A DNA stretch of 34,230 bases from Mogibacterium sp. (GTDB lineage Bacteria; Bacillota; Clostridia; Peptostreptococcales; Anaerovoracaceae): positions 1-34,230 of the forward strand of contig JAFQZQ010000033.1 of the NCBI GenBank assembly GCA_017405845.1. The letters run 5' to 3'. Within the stretch, counting starts at the first letter, position 1. Each line of letters starts with the position of its first letter. A program made the position numbers and the translations under genes. This document shows, piece by piece, positions 1 to 10,720 of this stretch. Under the pieces are notes generated by a model, which made no database searches, had not been told where the DNA came from, and worked only from the letters and a program-made list of their open reading frames with translations.

Positions 1-87
1 CTGCGGATATGGGCGGGGAACGACAAAAAGGAAGCCCCTAAAAAGGGCATACCAGACTACTCATGCAAGGAGGGCGAGAGTTTATGA
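1..87 (+). CDS. C-terminal end of an unidentified gene (cut by window edge)
   Basis: Frame 1 is open from the window edge to a TGA at 85-87 and encodes 28 residues ending in YSCKEGESL. The stop overlaps the ATG of the next + strand frame (ATGA at 84-87), the usual sign of translational coupling in an operon. AAGGAGG lies just before that ATG, inside this frame. I do not recognise the family. The fragment is too short to be sure it is a gene, but the coupling and the ribosome site argue for it. Confidence 0.4.
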   Translation: MRIWAGNDKKEAPKKGIPDYSCKEGESL

Positions 88-203
88 AGAATGAAATCAA
101 CGCGGTTTTGGAGAATATGACGACCACCATCCCGGAGCCGGTTTCCGCAAGCTACCGGTCATCATCTCATAATGCTGATCCTGACCCATCGTGTAGAAGA
201 TGA
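84..203 (+). pseudogene. Start of a + strand gene, apparently truncated by the opposing RloC-like gene
   Basis: An ATG at 84 follows a near-perfect ribosome site (AAGGAGG at 67-73) and overlaps the stop of the preceding frame. The first residues, MKNEINAVLENMTTTIPEPV, look like a natural N-terminus. From about position 150-165 the frame is antisense to the conserved last part of the RloC-like gene, and it stops at 203 after 39 codons. This suggests that only the 5' end of a real gene survives and that the minus-strand operon was joined into it. The family is not identified. A small transposon-encoded protein is possible, but this is a guess. A chance frame cannot be excluded. Confidence 0.35.
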
Positions 204-2430
204 GCTTGAACACATCCTTATACACATTCACATCATCGAAATCCTCCACGAAGTTCAGACCATCGCTGATCCCGTTCGGATTATTGATATACGCAAGCAT
301 CGTGGAAGCCAGCTGATACTTCGTCATATCCGGCTCACTGCCCGGTACCTCTACGATAAACTTCTTCTTGTTCTCTTCCTTTTCCAGAAGTTCTTCACGA
401 AGGTTGCTTCCCTCATATCCGCAGAGCTGAAGGAAATAGTATTCAAGAATCCTGCGCATGACATTCAAAGCAGGAATGACGGAATCCGCATCCCTGAGTT
501 CATCCCAAAGCGCCGCATAGGAATTTTGAACCGGATTATAGTTCTCCAACTCTGTACGCGCTTCCTTCTTCTCGCGTTCACAGAGATGGACTGTTGATAC
601 ATTTCCGCTCTTCCTGATGATATAGAAGGAAGTACAGTCATAATATCCGACCTGCTGATATGTGATTTCCCTATGGAAATAAACATTGTGGGTGAGAATA
701 AATATCTGCTTGATATAATCACCCGGAACCTTCGGATTCTTGTACTCTGTATTGTTACGGCATACATTGACCATCTCTCTTACGATAGAGCTGACAAGGA
801 ACAGCGCCGTACTGTCCATACTGGAAACTGGATCGTCGATCACAACGATCTTATCCTTCAGTTCATCGCTGCTATGGCTGCCGCGTACAAGATGATAGAA
901 ATACAGGAATGCGATGAAATTGCGCTCACCTTCACTCAGGTTTTCCGCAACCTCTCCGTTCTCTCTGATTACTTCATAGATATTCTTAACACCGGGCTTA
1001 GCACGAAGGCTGAAACCCTGGAAGCCGGAATCCTTCAGGATCTTATTGATTCCGGTAATTGCAGCCTCGGTATTTACAACCTGCAGATTCAGCTTGGAAA
1101 TATCCGTCGTAAGCGTGCCGATATCCTTCTTAAGCTGACGCCCCTTATCTTCAAGAGCCTTTATCGCCGCTGCCTGCGTCTTCTTTTCATCCTGATAACT
1201 CTTAACCGTGTCCTTCAGCAAAAATGCCAGAAGCTCCACGACTTCCTTCTTGCATCTTGCCTTACTGGTACGCTTCGCATTGACAACATCATTGTTTGCC
1301 TTGATCTTCTTGTTGATATCATCTATAAGCTCGCCGATTTCCAGGAGCAGGGAATCGGTATCTTCAAGAGCAATAACCTTTGACGGTTCCTTTGCCTTCT
1401 CCGCAAGCCTTCCGCTGTTAATGGAAACCTTGCTTTCAAGTAGCTCCAGCTTGCTCTTATATTCATCCATCATATCCAGCGAAGGCATGACATCATCCAG
1501 ATTGCCGCGCAGCTTGCGTGTGATTGCCGCCATCTCGCTGTCATAAGTGCTCTGAAATTCCAGCACATCGGAAACATCCTGCTGATACTGTTCATCAAAA
1601 CACTTCTTTATATCCTCTTCAAAAGTATCCGGCATTTTCTGTTGGCAGAACGGACACTTGTTTTCTTCATTCGGTATATAGTGCTTATGACCATCAAGCA
1701 CCCAGTCAGAAGCCTTGATCTTCCTGACGAACTTTGCAAAATCCGTCTCTGCGCTGCTGACGATTATCTTATCCAGAAGGTCTTTCCCCGGAAGCGTTCC
1801 GTAAGTGGACTTTGTACCTACCCTCTGAAACTCCGGATATGTTCTGGAAGTAGCATCAAACGCAACCTTGCACAGCCGCTTCAACTCTTCAGCATCATGC
1901 TCTATAGGGTTCGCCTCTCCAAGTATTGCATCCGCAAAACCCTTCTTCGTTTTCTTTCCTTCAAGAGCATCCGCAAAATCAGCTCTCAGCTGCACAGTCT
2001 TATCCCAGCACTCATTCTGGAATGAAGTCAGAAGCGTATTCTGAGCATCTGATTTCTTATGCCACTCATCCTGTGTTGCGGTGAACTCCCCGTCCAGTTT
2101 CTTCTTCTCTTCGTTCTTGGCATCAATCTGAGCCTGTACTTCCTTGTTGACCTTATTGACGATGAAGACGCCCTTCAGATCTCCATAAGAAGAAAAGTTC
2201 TCTTCCACAAAGTCACGATTATAAACCAGAACATCATAGTCATCGCGGGATCTTCCGTCCGCCCATGTCAGACCTTCATCCTCGTCGATAGCATAAGCGA
2301 TTGATGACTTACCTGCTCCGTTGTTACCATAAAAGAAATTGATGAAAGAAAGCTTCTCAATCGGCGCATTATGAAAAGTCGCTCTATCGACTTTCATGCC
2401 GGTGATCAGCGAAGGGATTTTTCTGCCCAT
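97..2430 (-). CDS. RloC-like AAA ATPase with zinc hook, probable anticodon nuclease
   Basis: This 777-residue protein has the layout of the RloC/PrrC family, in which an ABC-type ATPase controls a tRNA anticodon nuclease. Visible parts are Walker A (GNNGAGKSS, residues 35-43), a long charged coiled-coil region with a CPFC zinc-hook motif (Cys259, Cys262), a signature motif LSEGE (498-502), Walker B (VVIDDP, about 527-532) and the H-loop ILTHN (578-582). The C-terminal part has Arg659, Glu663 (RRILE) and His753 (DQHYEMM), a plausible match to the Arg-x3-Glu...His set of these nucleases. The zinc hook favours RloC over PrrC. A ribosome site (AAGGAGG) precedes the ATG. It is the last gene of a four-gene operon, 24 bases after the HTH gene. 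No type I restriction genes, frequent PrrC/RloC neighbours, are in the window. The last roughly 20 residues (RKPAPGWWSSYSPKPR) look unconserved and may be read from DNA at an insertion junction. The ATPase call is secure; nuclease activity is inferred. Confidence 0.85.
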   Translation of the reverse strand: MGRKIPSLITGMKVDRATFHNAPIEKLSFINFFYGNNGAGKSSIAYAIDEDEGLTWADGRSRDDYDVLVYNRDFVEENFSSYGDLKGVFIVNKVNKEVQAQIDAKNEEKKKLDGEFTATQDEWHKKSDAQNTLLTSFQNECWDKTVQLRADFADALEGKKTKKGFADAILGEANPIEHDAEELKRLCKVAFDATSRTYPEFQRVGTKSTYGTLPGKDLLDKIIVSSAETDFAKFVRKIKASDWVLDGHKHYIPNEENKCPFCQQKMPDTFEEDIKKCFDEQYQQDVSDVLEFQSTYDSEMAAITRKLRGNLDDVMPSLDMMDEYKSKLELLESKVSINSGRLAEKAKEPSKVIALEDTDSLLLEIGELIDDINKKIKANNDVVNAKRTSKARCKKEVVELLAFLLKDTVKSYQDEKKTQAAAIKALEDKGRQLKKDIGTLTTDISKLNLQVVNTEAAITGINKILKDSGFQGFSLRAKPGVKNIYEVIRENGEVAENLSEGERNFIAFLYFYHLVRGSHSSDELKDKIVVIDDPVSSMDSTALFLVSSIVREMVNVCRNNTEYKNPKVPGDYIKQIFILTHNVYFHREITYQQVGYYDCTSFYIIRKSGNVSTVHLCEREKKEARTELENYNPVQNSYAALWDELRDADSVIPALNVMRRILEYYFLQLCGYEGSNLREELLEKEENKKKFIVEVPGSEPDMTKYQLASTMLAYINNPNGISDGLNFVEDFDDVNVYKDVFKLIFYTMGQDQHYEMMTGSLRKPAPGWWSSYSPKPR

Positions 2431-2454
2431 ATTATCATCCTCCTTGTCTAAGGT

Positions 2455-2655
2455 TTACTCTTGTATCTTGCCTTCCCGAACCCACTCATCGATTTCGGAA
2501 ATTTTGAATTTATATCTTTTTCCGGCTCTGTAGTATGGCAGTTTTCCTTCTTTTATCCATGTACGAACCGTATCTTGGCTAATACTCAGATGCTTTGCGA
2601 CATCCTCTAAATTAACCCATTTTTCAACTTGCATTTCTTCGTATTCCTGGCTCAT
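2455..2655 (-). CDS. Small excisionase-family (MerR-type HTH_17) DNA-binding protein
   Basis: This 66-residue protein is nearly all one winged helix-turn-helix of the excisionase/HTH_17 type: WVNLEDVAKHLSISQDTVRT is the HTH and LPYYRAGKRYKFK the wing. Such proteins act as phage or transposon excisionases or as small regulators. GGAGGT sits before the ATG. It lies 37 bases after the 218-residue gene and 24 bases before the RloC-like gene, so it is probably co-transcribed and may regulate the operon rather than excise an element; no integrase is visible in the window. A short inverted repeat (CAACTC 2668-2673, GAGTTG 2684-2689) lies just upstream of its ribosome site. Confidence 0.85.
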   Translation of the reverse strand: MSQEYEEMQVEKWVNLEDVAKHLSISQDTVRTWIKEGKLPYYRAGKRYKFKISEIDEWVREGKIQE

Positions 2656-2692
2656 GTCTTACCTCCGCAACTCTTTATACGGTGAGTTGTAT

Positions 2693-3349
2693 TTATATCA
2701 ATGTTATTTTGTGACCCGCTTTTTCCAATGTTTCCAATACATTGACTCTCTTAATTGACCAGTGCGTACAATCCAGCTCGTTCTTAAACTCTGTACCTTC
2801 AATCCCAAATTCCGCCGCGTGCTCATTAAACACCTGCTGCGTGACCTTTCTCATTTTATAAAAATATATCCAGATGCCCTCTTCCTTGATCTGCACATCC
2901 CTGATGATTCCGAAGAAGGCTTTGTGCGAATCATCCGTCTTTGCAAAGGAATGATTCTGATTGGCAAATATCGCCGGAAACGATTTAACAACCGCGATCT
3001 TCTCAGGTGTCAGATTCGCCAGCTCCATCAGGTCGGAAGGGGTACTCTCCGTAATTGCCTTATCCTTCGGCACAACAAAATACTTTCCCCTAAACTGTTC
3101 ATCTGCTATTACAAAAAGGTTGTAGCAGCTGAAGTCCACCTCAATCTGTTCATCCGGTGTGTCATCGTCATCATCCGAATCGTTACTCGGAATCATCAAC
3201 AGCGTTGTTTTCTTCGTGCTCTCGTATTTCTGCACATAACCGAATTGCTTGCCCTCGCCGCCGGACTGCTCCAAATGAACAGTAACCTGTTGCGGATGAT
3301 CCTGCGACGGGAGCATGGAAGAAGCCGGCTGTAGTTCATCTTTATCCAT
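2693..3349 (-). CDS. Unrecognised acidic protein, partner candidate of the RloC-like operon
   Basis: I chose the ATG at 3347-3349 (MDKDELQP, 218 residues) because it lies just after the stop of the previous gene with a purine-rich site (GGGAGAGGA) before it; a start at 3394 would overlap that gene. Family unknown. The N-terminal 50 residues look flexible and carry a motif, LEQSGGEGKQFGYVQKYE (about residues 26-43), that closely resembles the C-terminus of the upstream gene product. A run of aspartates follows (DSDDDDDTPDE). The rest (about 70-218) looks like a compact mixed domain with no catalytic signature or membrane segment that I can name. Third-from-last gene of the operon. It may be an adaptor or sensor for the ATPase, but this rests only on context and the shared motif. 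Confidence 0.8.
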   Translation of the reverse strand: MDKDELQPASSMLPSQDHPQQVTVHLEQSGGEGKQFGYVQKYESTKKTTLLMIPSNDSDDDDDTPDEQIEVDFSCYNLFVIADEQFRGKYFVVPKDKAITESTPSDLMELANLTPEKIAVVKSFPAIFANQNHSFAKTDDSHKAFFGIIRDVQIKEEGIWIYFYKMRKVTQQVFNEHAAEFGIEGTEFKNELDCTHWSIKRVNVLETLEKAGHKITLI

Positions 3350-3353
3350 AGGC

Positions 3354-4262
3354 TTAATCCTCTCCCTTCTCATGATAATCTGCGATATATCCATATTGCC
3401 GTCCGTTCCCGGACTGATTCATCGTGATATTGATAACCACAGGATTGTTGACACTTTGATTCACTGTCTGTGGCTGTGGTTCCGGCTCCGGATCCTTTGT
3501 TCCTTCCACAACCTCTGCTTCAATGTGCTCAATCTCTTCATCCTGATCAGGAACCTCCACATCCCCCAAATAGGTCAGTCTGATATTCCTTGACAGGTTT
3601 TCGCCCATATGACCTTCATATTCTCTCGGAGCACCGCCCTTTGAAGGACACCACTCATTCATCGTGGCTTTTCCTATCGTATTTCCCTCGCGCCGCATTA
3701 TCGCGTAATGCCAGACACCAAGAAGGAATGATTCCAAACAGACATCTTCTCCGTCAATCTGATCGATTCTCTGCTTAGTAACGGGCTTTCCATCCGGCAT
3801 GATATAGAACACCTGGCTATTATTGATGGAATCATCCCTCTCAATCAGATCAAGCAACGCTTTCACAAGATTCACATCCTGCTTGTCGCTACCCTTAACC
3901 CAGATGAAATTCTTCACGAAATCACACATCGCCTTCAGTGCCTCTGCGTAATACCCCTTCACCCTATCATCAAACGCCTTCTTAGACTGCCTGTTGCTGA
4001 AAGGATAGTATCCTTTGCCGCCTGCAGTCTTGCATATCTTAAACTCTGTCGTATTTCCCTGGACCGTATCTTCTCTCGTCTTCGCAGGTCTCTTCAGATC
4101 AGGAACCATCACCTGCGCCAAGCCTATCAGCGTATCCATCTCTGAAAGCCCGTCTGAGTCTCCGGCAAAATGCTCTCTGACCCCGTACCTCTGCTGCCGT
4201 GCCTCCAGTATCAGAGTGAAGACGGTACCACCGCACAATCGCGGAATCCCCGTATTTGTCAT
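3354..4262 (-). CDS. Unrecognised 302-residue protein, first gene of the RloC-like operon
   Basis: The protein opens with IPRLCGGTVFTLILEARQQR, which looks like a conserved family signature, followed by a mostly helical region to about residue 235. An acidic/proline linker (EPEPQPQT) and a C-terminal tail VVINITMNQSGNGRQYGYI (275-293) come next. The tail motif recurs near the N-terminus of the next gene product. Short Asn/Gln/Gly-rich tails of this kind are known in bacterial conflict systems as linkers to effectors, so an adaptor role is possible; no enzyme motif is visible. The ATG at 4262 has a modest ribosome site (AAAGGTG), and a good promoter lies 165 bases upstream. The stop is 4 bases before the start of the next gene, indicating one transcript. 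Confidence 0.8.
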   Translation of the reverse strand: MTNTGIPRLCGGTVFTLILEARQQRYGVREHFAGDSDGLSEMDTLIGLAQVMVPDLKRPAKTREDTVQGNTTEFKICKTAGGKGYYPFSNRQSKKAFDDRVKGYYAEALKAMCDFVKNFIWVKGSDKQDVNLVKALLDLIERDDSINNSQVFYIMPDGKPVTKQRIDQIDGEDVCLESFLLGVWHYAIMRREGNTIGKATMNEWCPSKGGAPREYEGHMGENLSRNIRLTYLGDVEVPDQDEEIEHIEAEVVEGTKDPEPEPQPQTVNQSVNNPVVINITMNQSGNGRQYGYIADYHEKGED

Positions 4263-4342
4263 AGATTTTCACCTTTTTTCAAAATTCCAACTTAACTAAG
4301 TCTGCCAACTATAGCACGACAACTTTGCTAACTATCTGATGT

Positions 4343-4369
4343 CCCTGTGAGCAATCACAGGGATTTTTT
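4343..4369 (+). terminator. Orphan intrinsic terminator reading on the + strand
   Basis: An 8-bp perfect stem (CCCTGTGA / TCACAGGG) with a GCAA loop is followed by ATTTTTT. It works only for + strand transcripts, since the minus direction has no U tract. No + strand gene ends nearby, so it may be left from a gene replaced by the minus-strand operon. It lies inside the 5' leader of that operon. Confidence 0.7.
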
Positions 4370-4426
4370 CAATGCAAATAGCCGGGAAAAGGCGTTCCAA
4401 CAAACCCTAACAAACCCGACTAAACA

Positions 4427-4455
4427 AGTATAGCACAGATCAACCCGAAATTCAA
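4427..4455 (-). promoter_or_regulatory. Promoter of the RloC-like operon
   Basis: Reading the minus strand, -35 TTGAAT (4450-4455) is separated by exactly 17 bases from -10 TATACT (4427-4432), with an extended TGC just before the -10. Transcription would start near 4420 and give a leader of about 160 bases before the ATG at 4262. The sequence TATAGCAC that covers the -10 recurs at 4310-4317 in the leader, which could be a second weak start or a binding site. Inside the 314-base gap 4263-4576 this promoter, the orphan terminator and the + strand leader hairpin are what I can see. Confidence 0.6.
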
Positions 4456-4513
4456 TTTTTATCTGCTGCTTTTGAAAAATCCTCATGGGGTTGCTCCGGA
4501 ATCCAAGTCAATC

Positions 4514-4570
4514 GGAGGAGCCCTGTGAACGGCAGGCCGTCACATCTCCTCCACGCCAATCAAAGGAGGA
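4514..4570 (+). promoter_or_regulatory. Structured leader with competing ribosome-site pairing
   Basis: GGAGGAG (4514-4520) can pair with CTCCTCC (4546-4552). Inside this stem, TGTGA/TCACA (4524-4528/4540-4544) and CGG/CCG (4530-4532/4537-4539) extend a long hairpin. CTCCTCC is also complementary to the ribosome site AAGGAGGA (4563-4570) of the gene at 4577. The two pairings exclude each other, so this may be a translational switch. The pairing is seen in the sequence; the regulation is inferred. Confidence 0.5.
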
Positions 4571-4576
4571 AAAAAG

Positions 4577-5296
4577 ATGGCAAGAGTAGCAGATTACAGT
4601 AACACACACAAGTACAGCAACCGCAGATCATTCGATGGTCAGCCGGTTCCGGTGGGAATGGTGCTCGTTCCCTTCCGCAAGGATCTCTACGACCTGAAGG
4701 AAGACGACTACATTGACGCCAACTTCACCACCATGCACCTCGGCGAAATTCCCTATGTGATCGGATTCATGCCGATTAAGGAAGAATGCTTTGAAGGCTA
4801 CATGAAGGACTTTTGGGCAGAGATCAACGCAGATATGCTCATGAAGCGCGAAGGCCGCTGCATCATCGGTAAGAACCCTGACGGAAGCGTCAAAACCTGT
4901 CCTTACACCAGACGTTGCAAGGGGTGTCCCAACAAGGGACTTCTCGAACGTTACAACCCTAACCGCATTGAGATGCTCTCGATCGATTATGAGTACGATG
5001 GAGAAACCTTCGATATTGAGGACACGACACAGCCGCCTCTCGAAGATCAGGTTCTGGATAAGCTTTGCCCCGGTCCTACCGTGGAAGAACTGCAGGTACA
5101 GCTTCTTGCTCACTTTGACAAGGAAAATCCCCGCTATGCCAAGATTATCCGTCTTAGCCTGCAGGGAGTACCGATCGACGATATCTGCGTCCAGATCAAC
5201 CTCAAGCCCAGCCGTGGCCGCCAGGAGATCAATAACGCGCATGATGCGGTCTGTGAGTATCTGAGGCTCCGTCACCACAAGAAGAACCGTAAGTAA
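4577..5296 (+). CDS. Mobile-element type Cys-rich protein with sigma/HTH-like C-terminus
   Basis: This 239-residue protein starts at an ATG with an ideal ribosome site (AAAGGAGG, 7 bases away). The N-terminal half has no motif I can name. A cysteine cluster (Cys95, Cys108, Cys114, Cys117; TCPYTRRCKGCPNKG) could bind zinc. The C-terminal part (about 165-235; YAKIIRLSLQGVPIDDICVQ and following) resembles the HTH of sigma-70 region 4 type proteins. Proteins of this look are common as hypothetical genes in clostridial integrative elements, and DNA binding is the best guess. It is a single-gene + strand unit between a structured leader and a strong terminator, convergent with the 94-residue gene. 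No integrase or relaxase is nearby. Confidence 0.75.
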   Translation: MARVADYSNTHKYSNRRSFDGQPVPVGMVLVPFRKDLYDLKEDDYIDANFTTMHLGEIPYVIGFMPIKEECFEGYMKDFWAEINADMLMKREGRCIIGKNPDGSVKTCPYTRRCKGCPNKGLLERYNPNRIEMLSIDYEYDGETFDIEDTTQPPLEDQVLDKLCPGPTVEELQVQLLAHFDKENPRYAKIIRLSLQGVPIDDICVQINLKPSRGRQEINNAHDAVCEYLRLRHHKKNRK

Positions 5297-5304
5297 AGAA
5301 GAAA

Positions 5305-5346
5305 GAGCGGTAACACCCATCATTCGGGTGCTACCGCTCCTATTTT
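5305..5346 (+). terminator. Strong terminator between convergent genes, probably bidirectional
   Basis: GAGCGGTA and CACCC pair with TACCGCTC and GGGTG (8 + 5 bp with one A/C mismatch) around a 7-base loop. The + side is followed by a U-rich TATTTT and the minus side by TTTCTTCTTT. It lies between the + strand gene ending at 5296 and the minus-strand gene ending at 5345. Confidence 0.8.
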
Positions 5347-5629
5347 AATGCTTATAGACCGGCTTCCTGCCGTTTAACTGAAACTGATCATGGGACTTGA
5401 TATCCCTGATTGCCCTCCGAAGTGTCCCACACCGGGAATGGCTGTGATAGGGGTGACTGATCTTATGCTTGTGATATACCAGACAAACGTTCCGGTCTTT
5501 CAGCTCCACATTATGGATGTACCAGACATGCTTCGTGTTATTGCTGATCAGAGTCACGTCATAGGCATCCGCAACGATCACCGTGAAATACTTCCGGTCG
5601 ATTGCCTGTAATTCTTCCGTGGTAAACAT
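5345..5629 (-). CDS. Unrecognised 94-residue element protein
   Basis: I chose the ATG at 5627-5629 (MFTTEELQAIDRKYF), which lies two bases after the stop of the SymE-like gene with GAGGTGG before it; a GTG nine bases upstream would overlap that gene. The product is small, basic and rich in His and Tyr (YHKHKISHPYHSHSRC), with a strand-rich centre (DAYDVTLISNNTKHVWYIHN). No known domain is recognised. Its coupling to the SymE-like gene suggests co-expression, perhaps as a partner or regulator, but nothing in the sequence proves this. Confidence 0.65.
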   Translation of the reverse strand: MFTTEELQAIDRKYFTVIVADAYDVTLISNNTKHVWYIHNVELKDRNVCLVYHKHKISHPYHSHSRCGTLRRAIRDIKSHDQFQLNGRKPVYKH

Positions 5630-5631
5630 GC

Positions 5632-5931
5632 TTACCACCTCGCTCCCGGCTCAGCCACCATCTGCGCCCGAATTTTGACTTTCTCGGCCTCGTAACGCTT
5701 CTGTAAGGCTTTCATCTCCCGTTCCATGTATTCAGCCTCTGCAGCCTTTACAGCCGCTCTCTCGGCGTCCGGTGTGATCACCAGTCTGCCGTCCTCGCAG
5801 GCGATGGAGATATAGTCTCCGATCTTGAATCCCAGTTCTTCCAGCCACTTTCCCTTCAGCATGATTGTGGGCGTTTCCTGATACTTATAGCCTGACTGGC
5901 CATATACCTTGATGCTTCTTTTCTTTGCCAT
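5632..5931 (-). CDS. SymE-like AbrB-fold protein (toxin-family)
   Basis: I chose the ATG at 5929-5931 (MAKKRSIKVYGQ, 99 residues) because TGGAGGAAATC precedes it; the open frame continues to 5970, but that start lacks a ribosome site. Residues about 17-55 (ETPTIMLKGKWLEELGFKIG and following) match the SymE family core, P-x-I-x-L-x-G-x-WL...GF..G, an AbrB-type fold. E. coli SymE is an SOS-induced toxin controlled by an antisense RNA. Many clostridial homologues sit in mobile elements with no proven toxicity. The C-terminal third is a charged helix. It probably forms a pair with the 94-residue gene that follows. I saw no LexA box upstream. Confidence 0.7.
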   Translation of the reverse strand: MAKKRSIKVYGQSGYKYQETPTIMLKGKWLEELGFKIGDYISIACEDGRLVITPDAERAAVKAAEAEYMEREMKALQKRYEAEKVKIRAQMVAEPGARW

Positions 5932-5950
5932 TATGATTTCCTCCATTTCG

Positions 5951-5970
5951 TGATTGTCATTGATTGTCAT
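5951..5970. repeat. Perfect tandem 10-base repeat upstream of the SymE-like gene
   Basis: TGATTGTCAT occurs twice without a gap, 20 bases upstream of the chosen start codon. It could be an operator for a dimeric regulator or a chance duplication. Confidence 0.5.
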
Positions 5971-6019
5971 CGCCTTCCGTCATCACATGAGTCAGATCAT
6001 AGGCACCACCTCCCTTGAT

Positions 6020-6063
6020 GCGAAAAGAGCCGCTAATGCTTTTTTGCATCAGCAGCTCTTCGC
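6020..6063 (-). terminator. Terminator of the ruvC-rlmD operon
   Basis: A long imperfect hairpin (GCGAAGAGC..GCT..ATGC paired with GCAT..AGC..GCTCTTTTCGC, minus strand) lies 20 bases after the rlmD stop. The descending arm includes a TTTT run. It also marks the border between core genes and the accessory region. Confidence 0.6.
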
Positions 6064-6083
6064 TTTAAGTTCGGTGTTTTATT

Positions 6084-9674
<3,591 letters not shown>

Positions 9675-9676
9675 TA

Positions 9677-10714
9677 TTATTCTATGTCCATGCGAAGCTG
9701 CTCAGACTCAGGCTCCTTGTAAAAGCCCATCAGTCCCATATGTTCATATGCAGCCCGCGATGCTACTCTGCCTTTCTGTGTTCTATATATAAGGCCTGCC
9801 TGTATAAGGTAAGGCTCGTTGGCGTCTTCTATGGTGACCCTCTCTTCGCCTATCGCAGAAGCGATTGTTTCGATTCCTACAGGGCCTCCGTTGAAACCTT
9901 TTATTATCGTTGTAAGTATGTCTCTGTCGAGTTTCTCAAGTCCGAGTTCGTCAACGCCAAGTGCGTCGAGGGCCTTCATGGTGATGTCAATATCTATGTT
10001 GCCATCAGATATAACCGAAGAGAAGTCTCTGACGCGCTTGATCAGCCTGTTTCCGATACGCGGAGTACCTCTTGAACGCCTTGCGATCTCATCCAGTGAG
10101 GCTTCGTCGATAGATGCATCGAGCACGTTTGCCGTTCTGCGGAGAATCTCTTTAATTTCAGCAGGTGTGTAGAATTCAAACTTTTCTACGATGCCGAATC
10201 TGTCTCTTAGCGGTCCGGAAAGACTTCCGGCGCGCGTAGTAGCTCCGATGAGCGTGAACTTCGCGATATCTATTCTCAGCGACCTGGCTGCAGGTCCCTT
10301 GCCGATAATAATATCGAGCACGTAATCTTCCATTGCGGAATACAGGACCTCTTCGACTGAGCGGTTCAGTCTGTGTATTTCGTCGATGAAGAGGACGTCA
10401 TTGTCATTCAGGTTGGTGAGTATGGCAGCGAGGTCTCCCGCTCTGCCTATTGCAGGACCTGAGGTTATCTTGATGTCTACACCCATCTCGTTCGCGATGA
10501 TGCCCGCAAGAGTGGTTTTTCCGAGTCCCGGAGGTCCGTAGAAAAGCACATGATCGAGAGGCTCGCCTCTCATCTTTGCTGCCTCGATATATATCGACAG
10601 ATTGTCTTTGGCGGCTGTCTGTCCGCAATATTCGCTAAGATACTGCGGTCTGAGCGTCATTTCACCAGCAAGCTCGCCGGGTGTTGCTTTTGTCTGTGTT
10701 ACTCTGTTATCCAT
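9677..10714 (-). CDS. ruvB: Holliday junction branch-migration helicase RuvB
   Basis: This is the hexameric AAA+ motor that drives branch migration with RuvA. The order is normal: an N-terminal [12 protein letters not shown] segment, Walker [12 protein letters not shown], Walker [10 protein letters not shown], sensor 1 [18 protein letters not shown] with the arginine finger, then the winged-helix end ([19 protein letters not shown]). Length 345 is typical. It starts 6 bases after ruvA and ends 2 bases before queA. Confidence 0.98.
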   Translation of the reverse strand: MDNRVTQTKATPGELAGEMTLRPQYLSEYCGQTAAKDNLSIYIEAAKMRGEPLDHVLFYGPPGLGKTTLAGIIANEMGVDIKITSGPAIGRAGDLAAILTNLNDNDVLFIDEIHRLNRSVEEVLYSAMEDYVLDIIIGKGPAARSLRIDIAKFTLIGATTRAGSLSGPLRDRFGIVEKFEFYTPAEIKEILRRTANVLDASIDEASLDEIARRSRGTPRIGNRLIKRVRDFSSVISDGNIDIDITMKALDALGVDELGLEKLDRDILTTIIKGFNGGPVGIETIASAIGEERVTIEDANEPYLIQAGLIYRTQKGRVASRAAYEHMGLMGFYKEPESEQLRMDIE

Positions 10715-10720
10715 GATGCT

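Noticed and set aside
673..1383. Long + strand open frame inside the RloC-like gene
   Set aside because: It is antisense to the ATPase motifs, lacks a ribosome site and has no recognisable domain.
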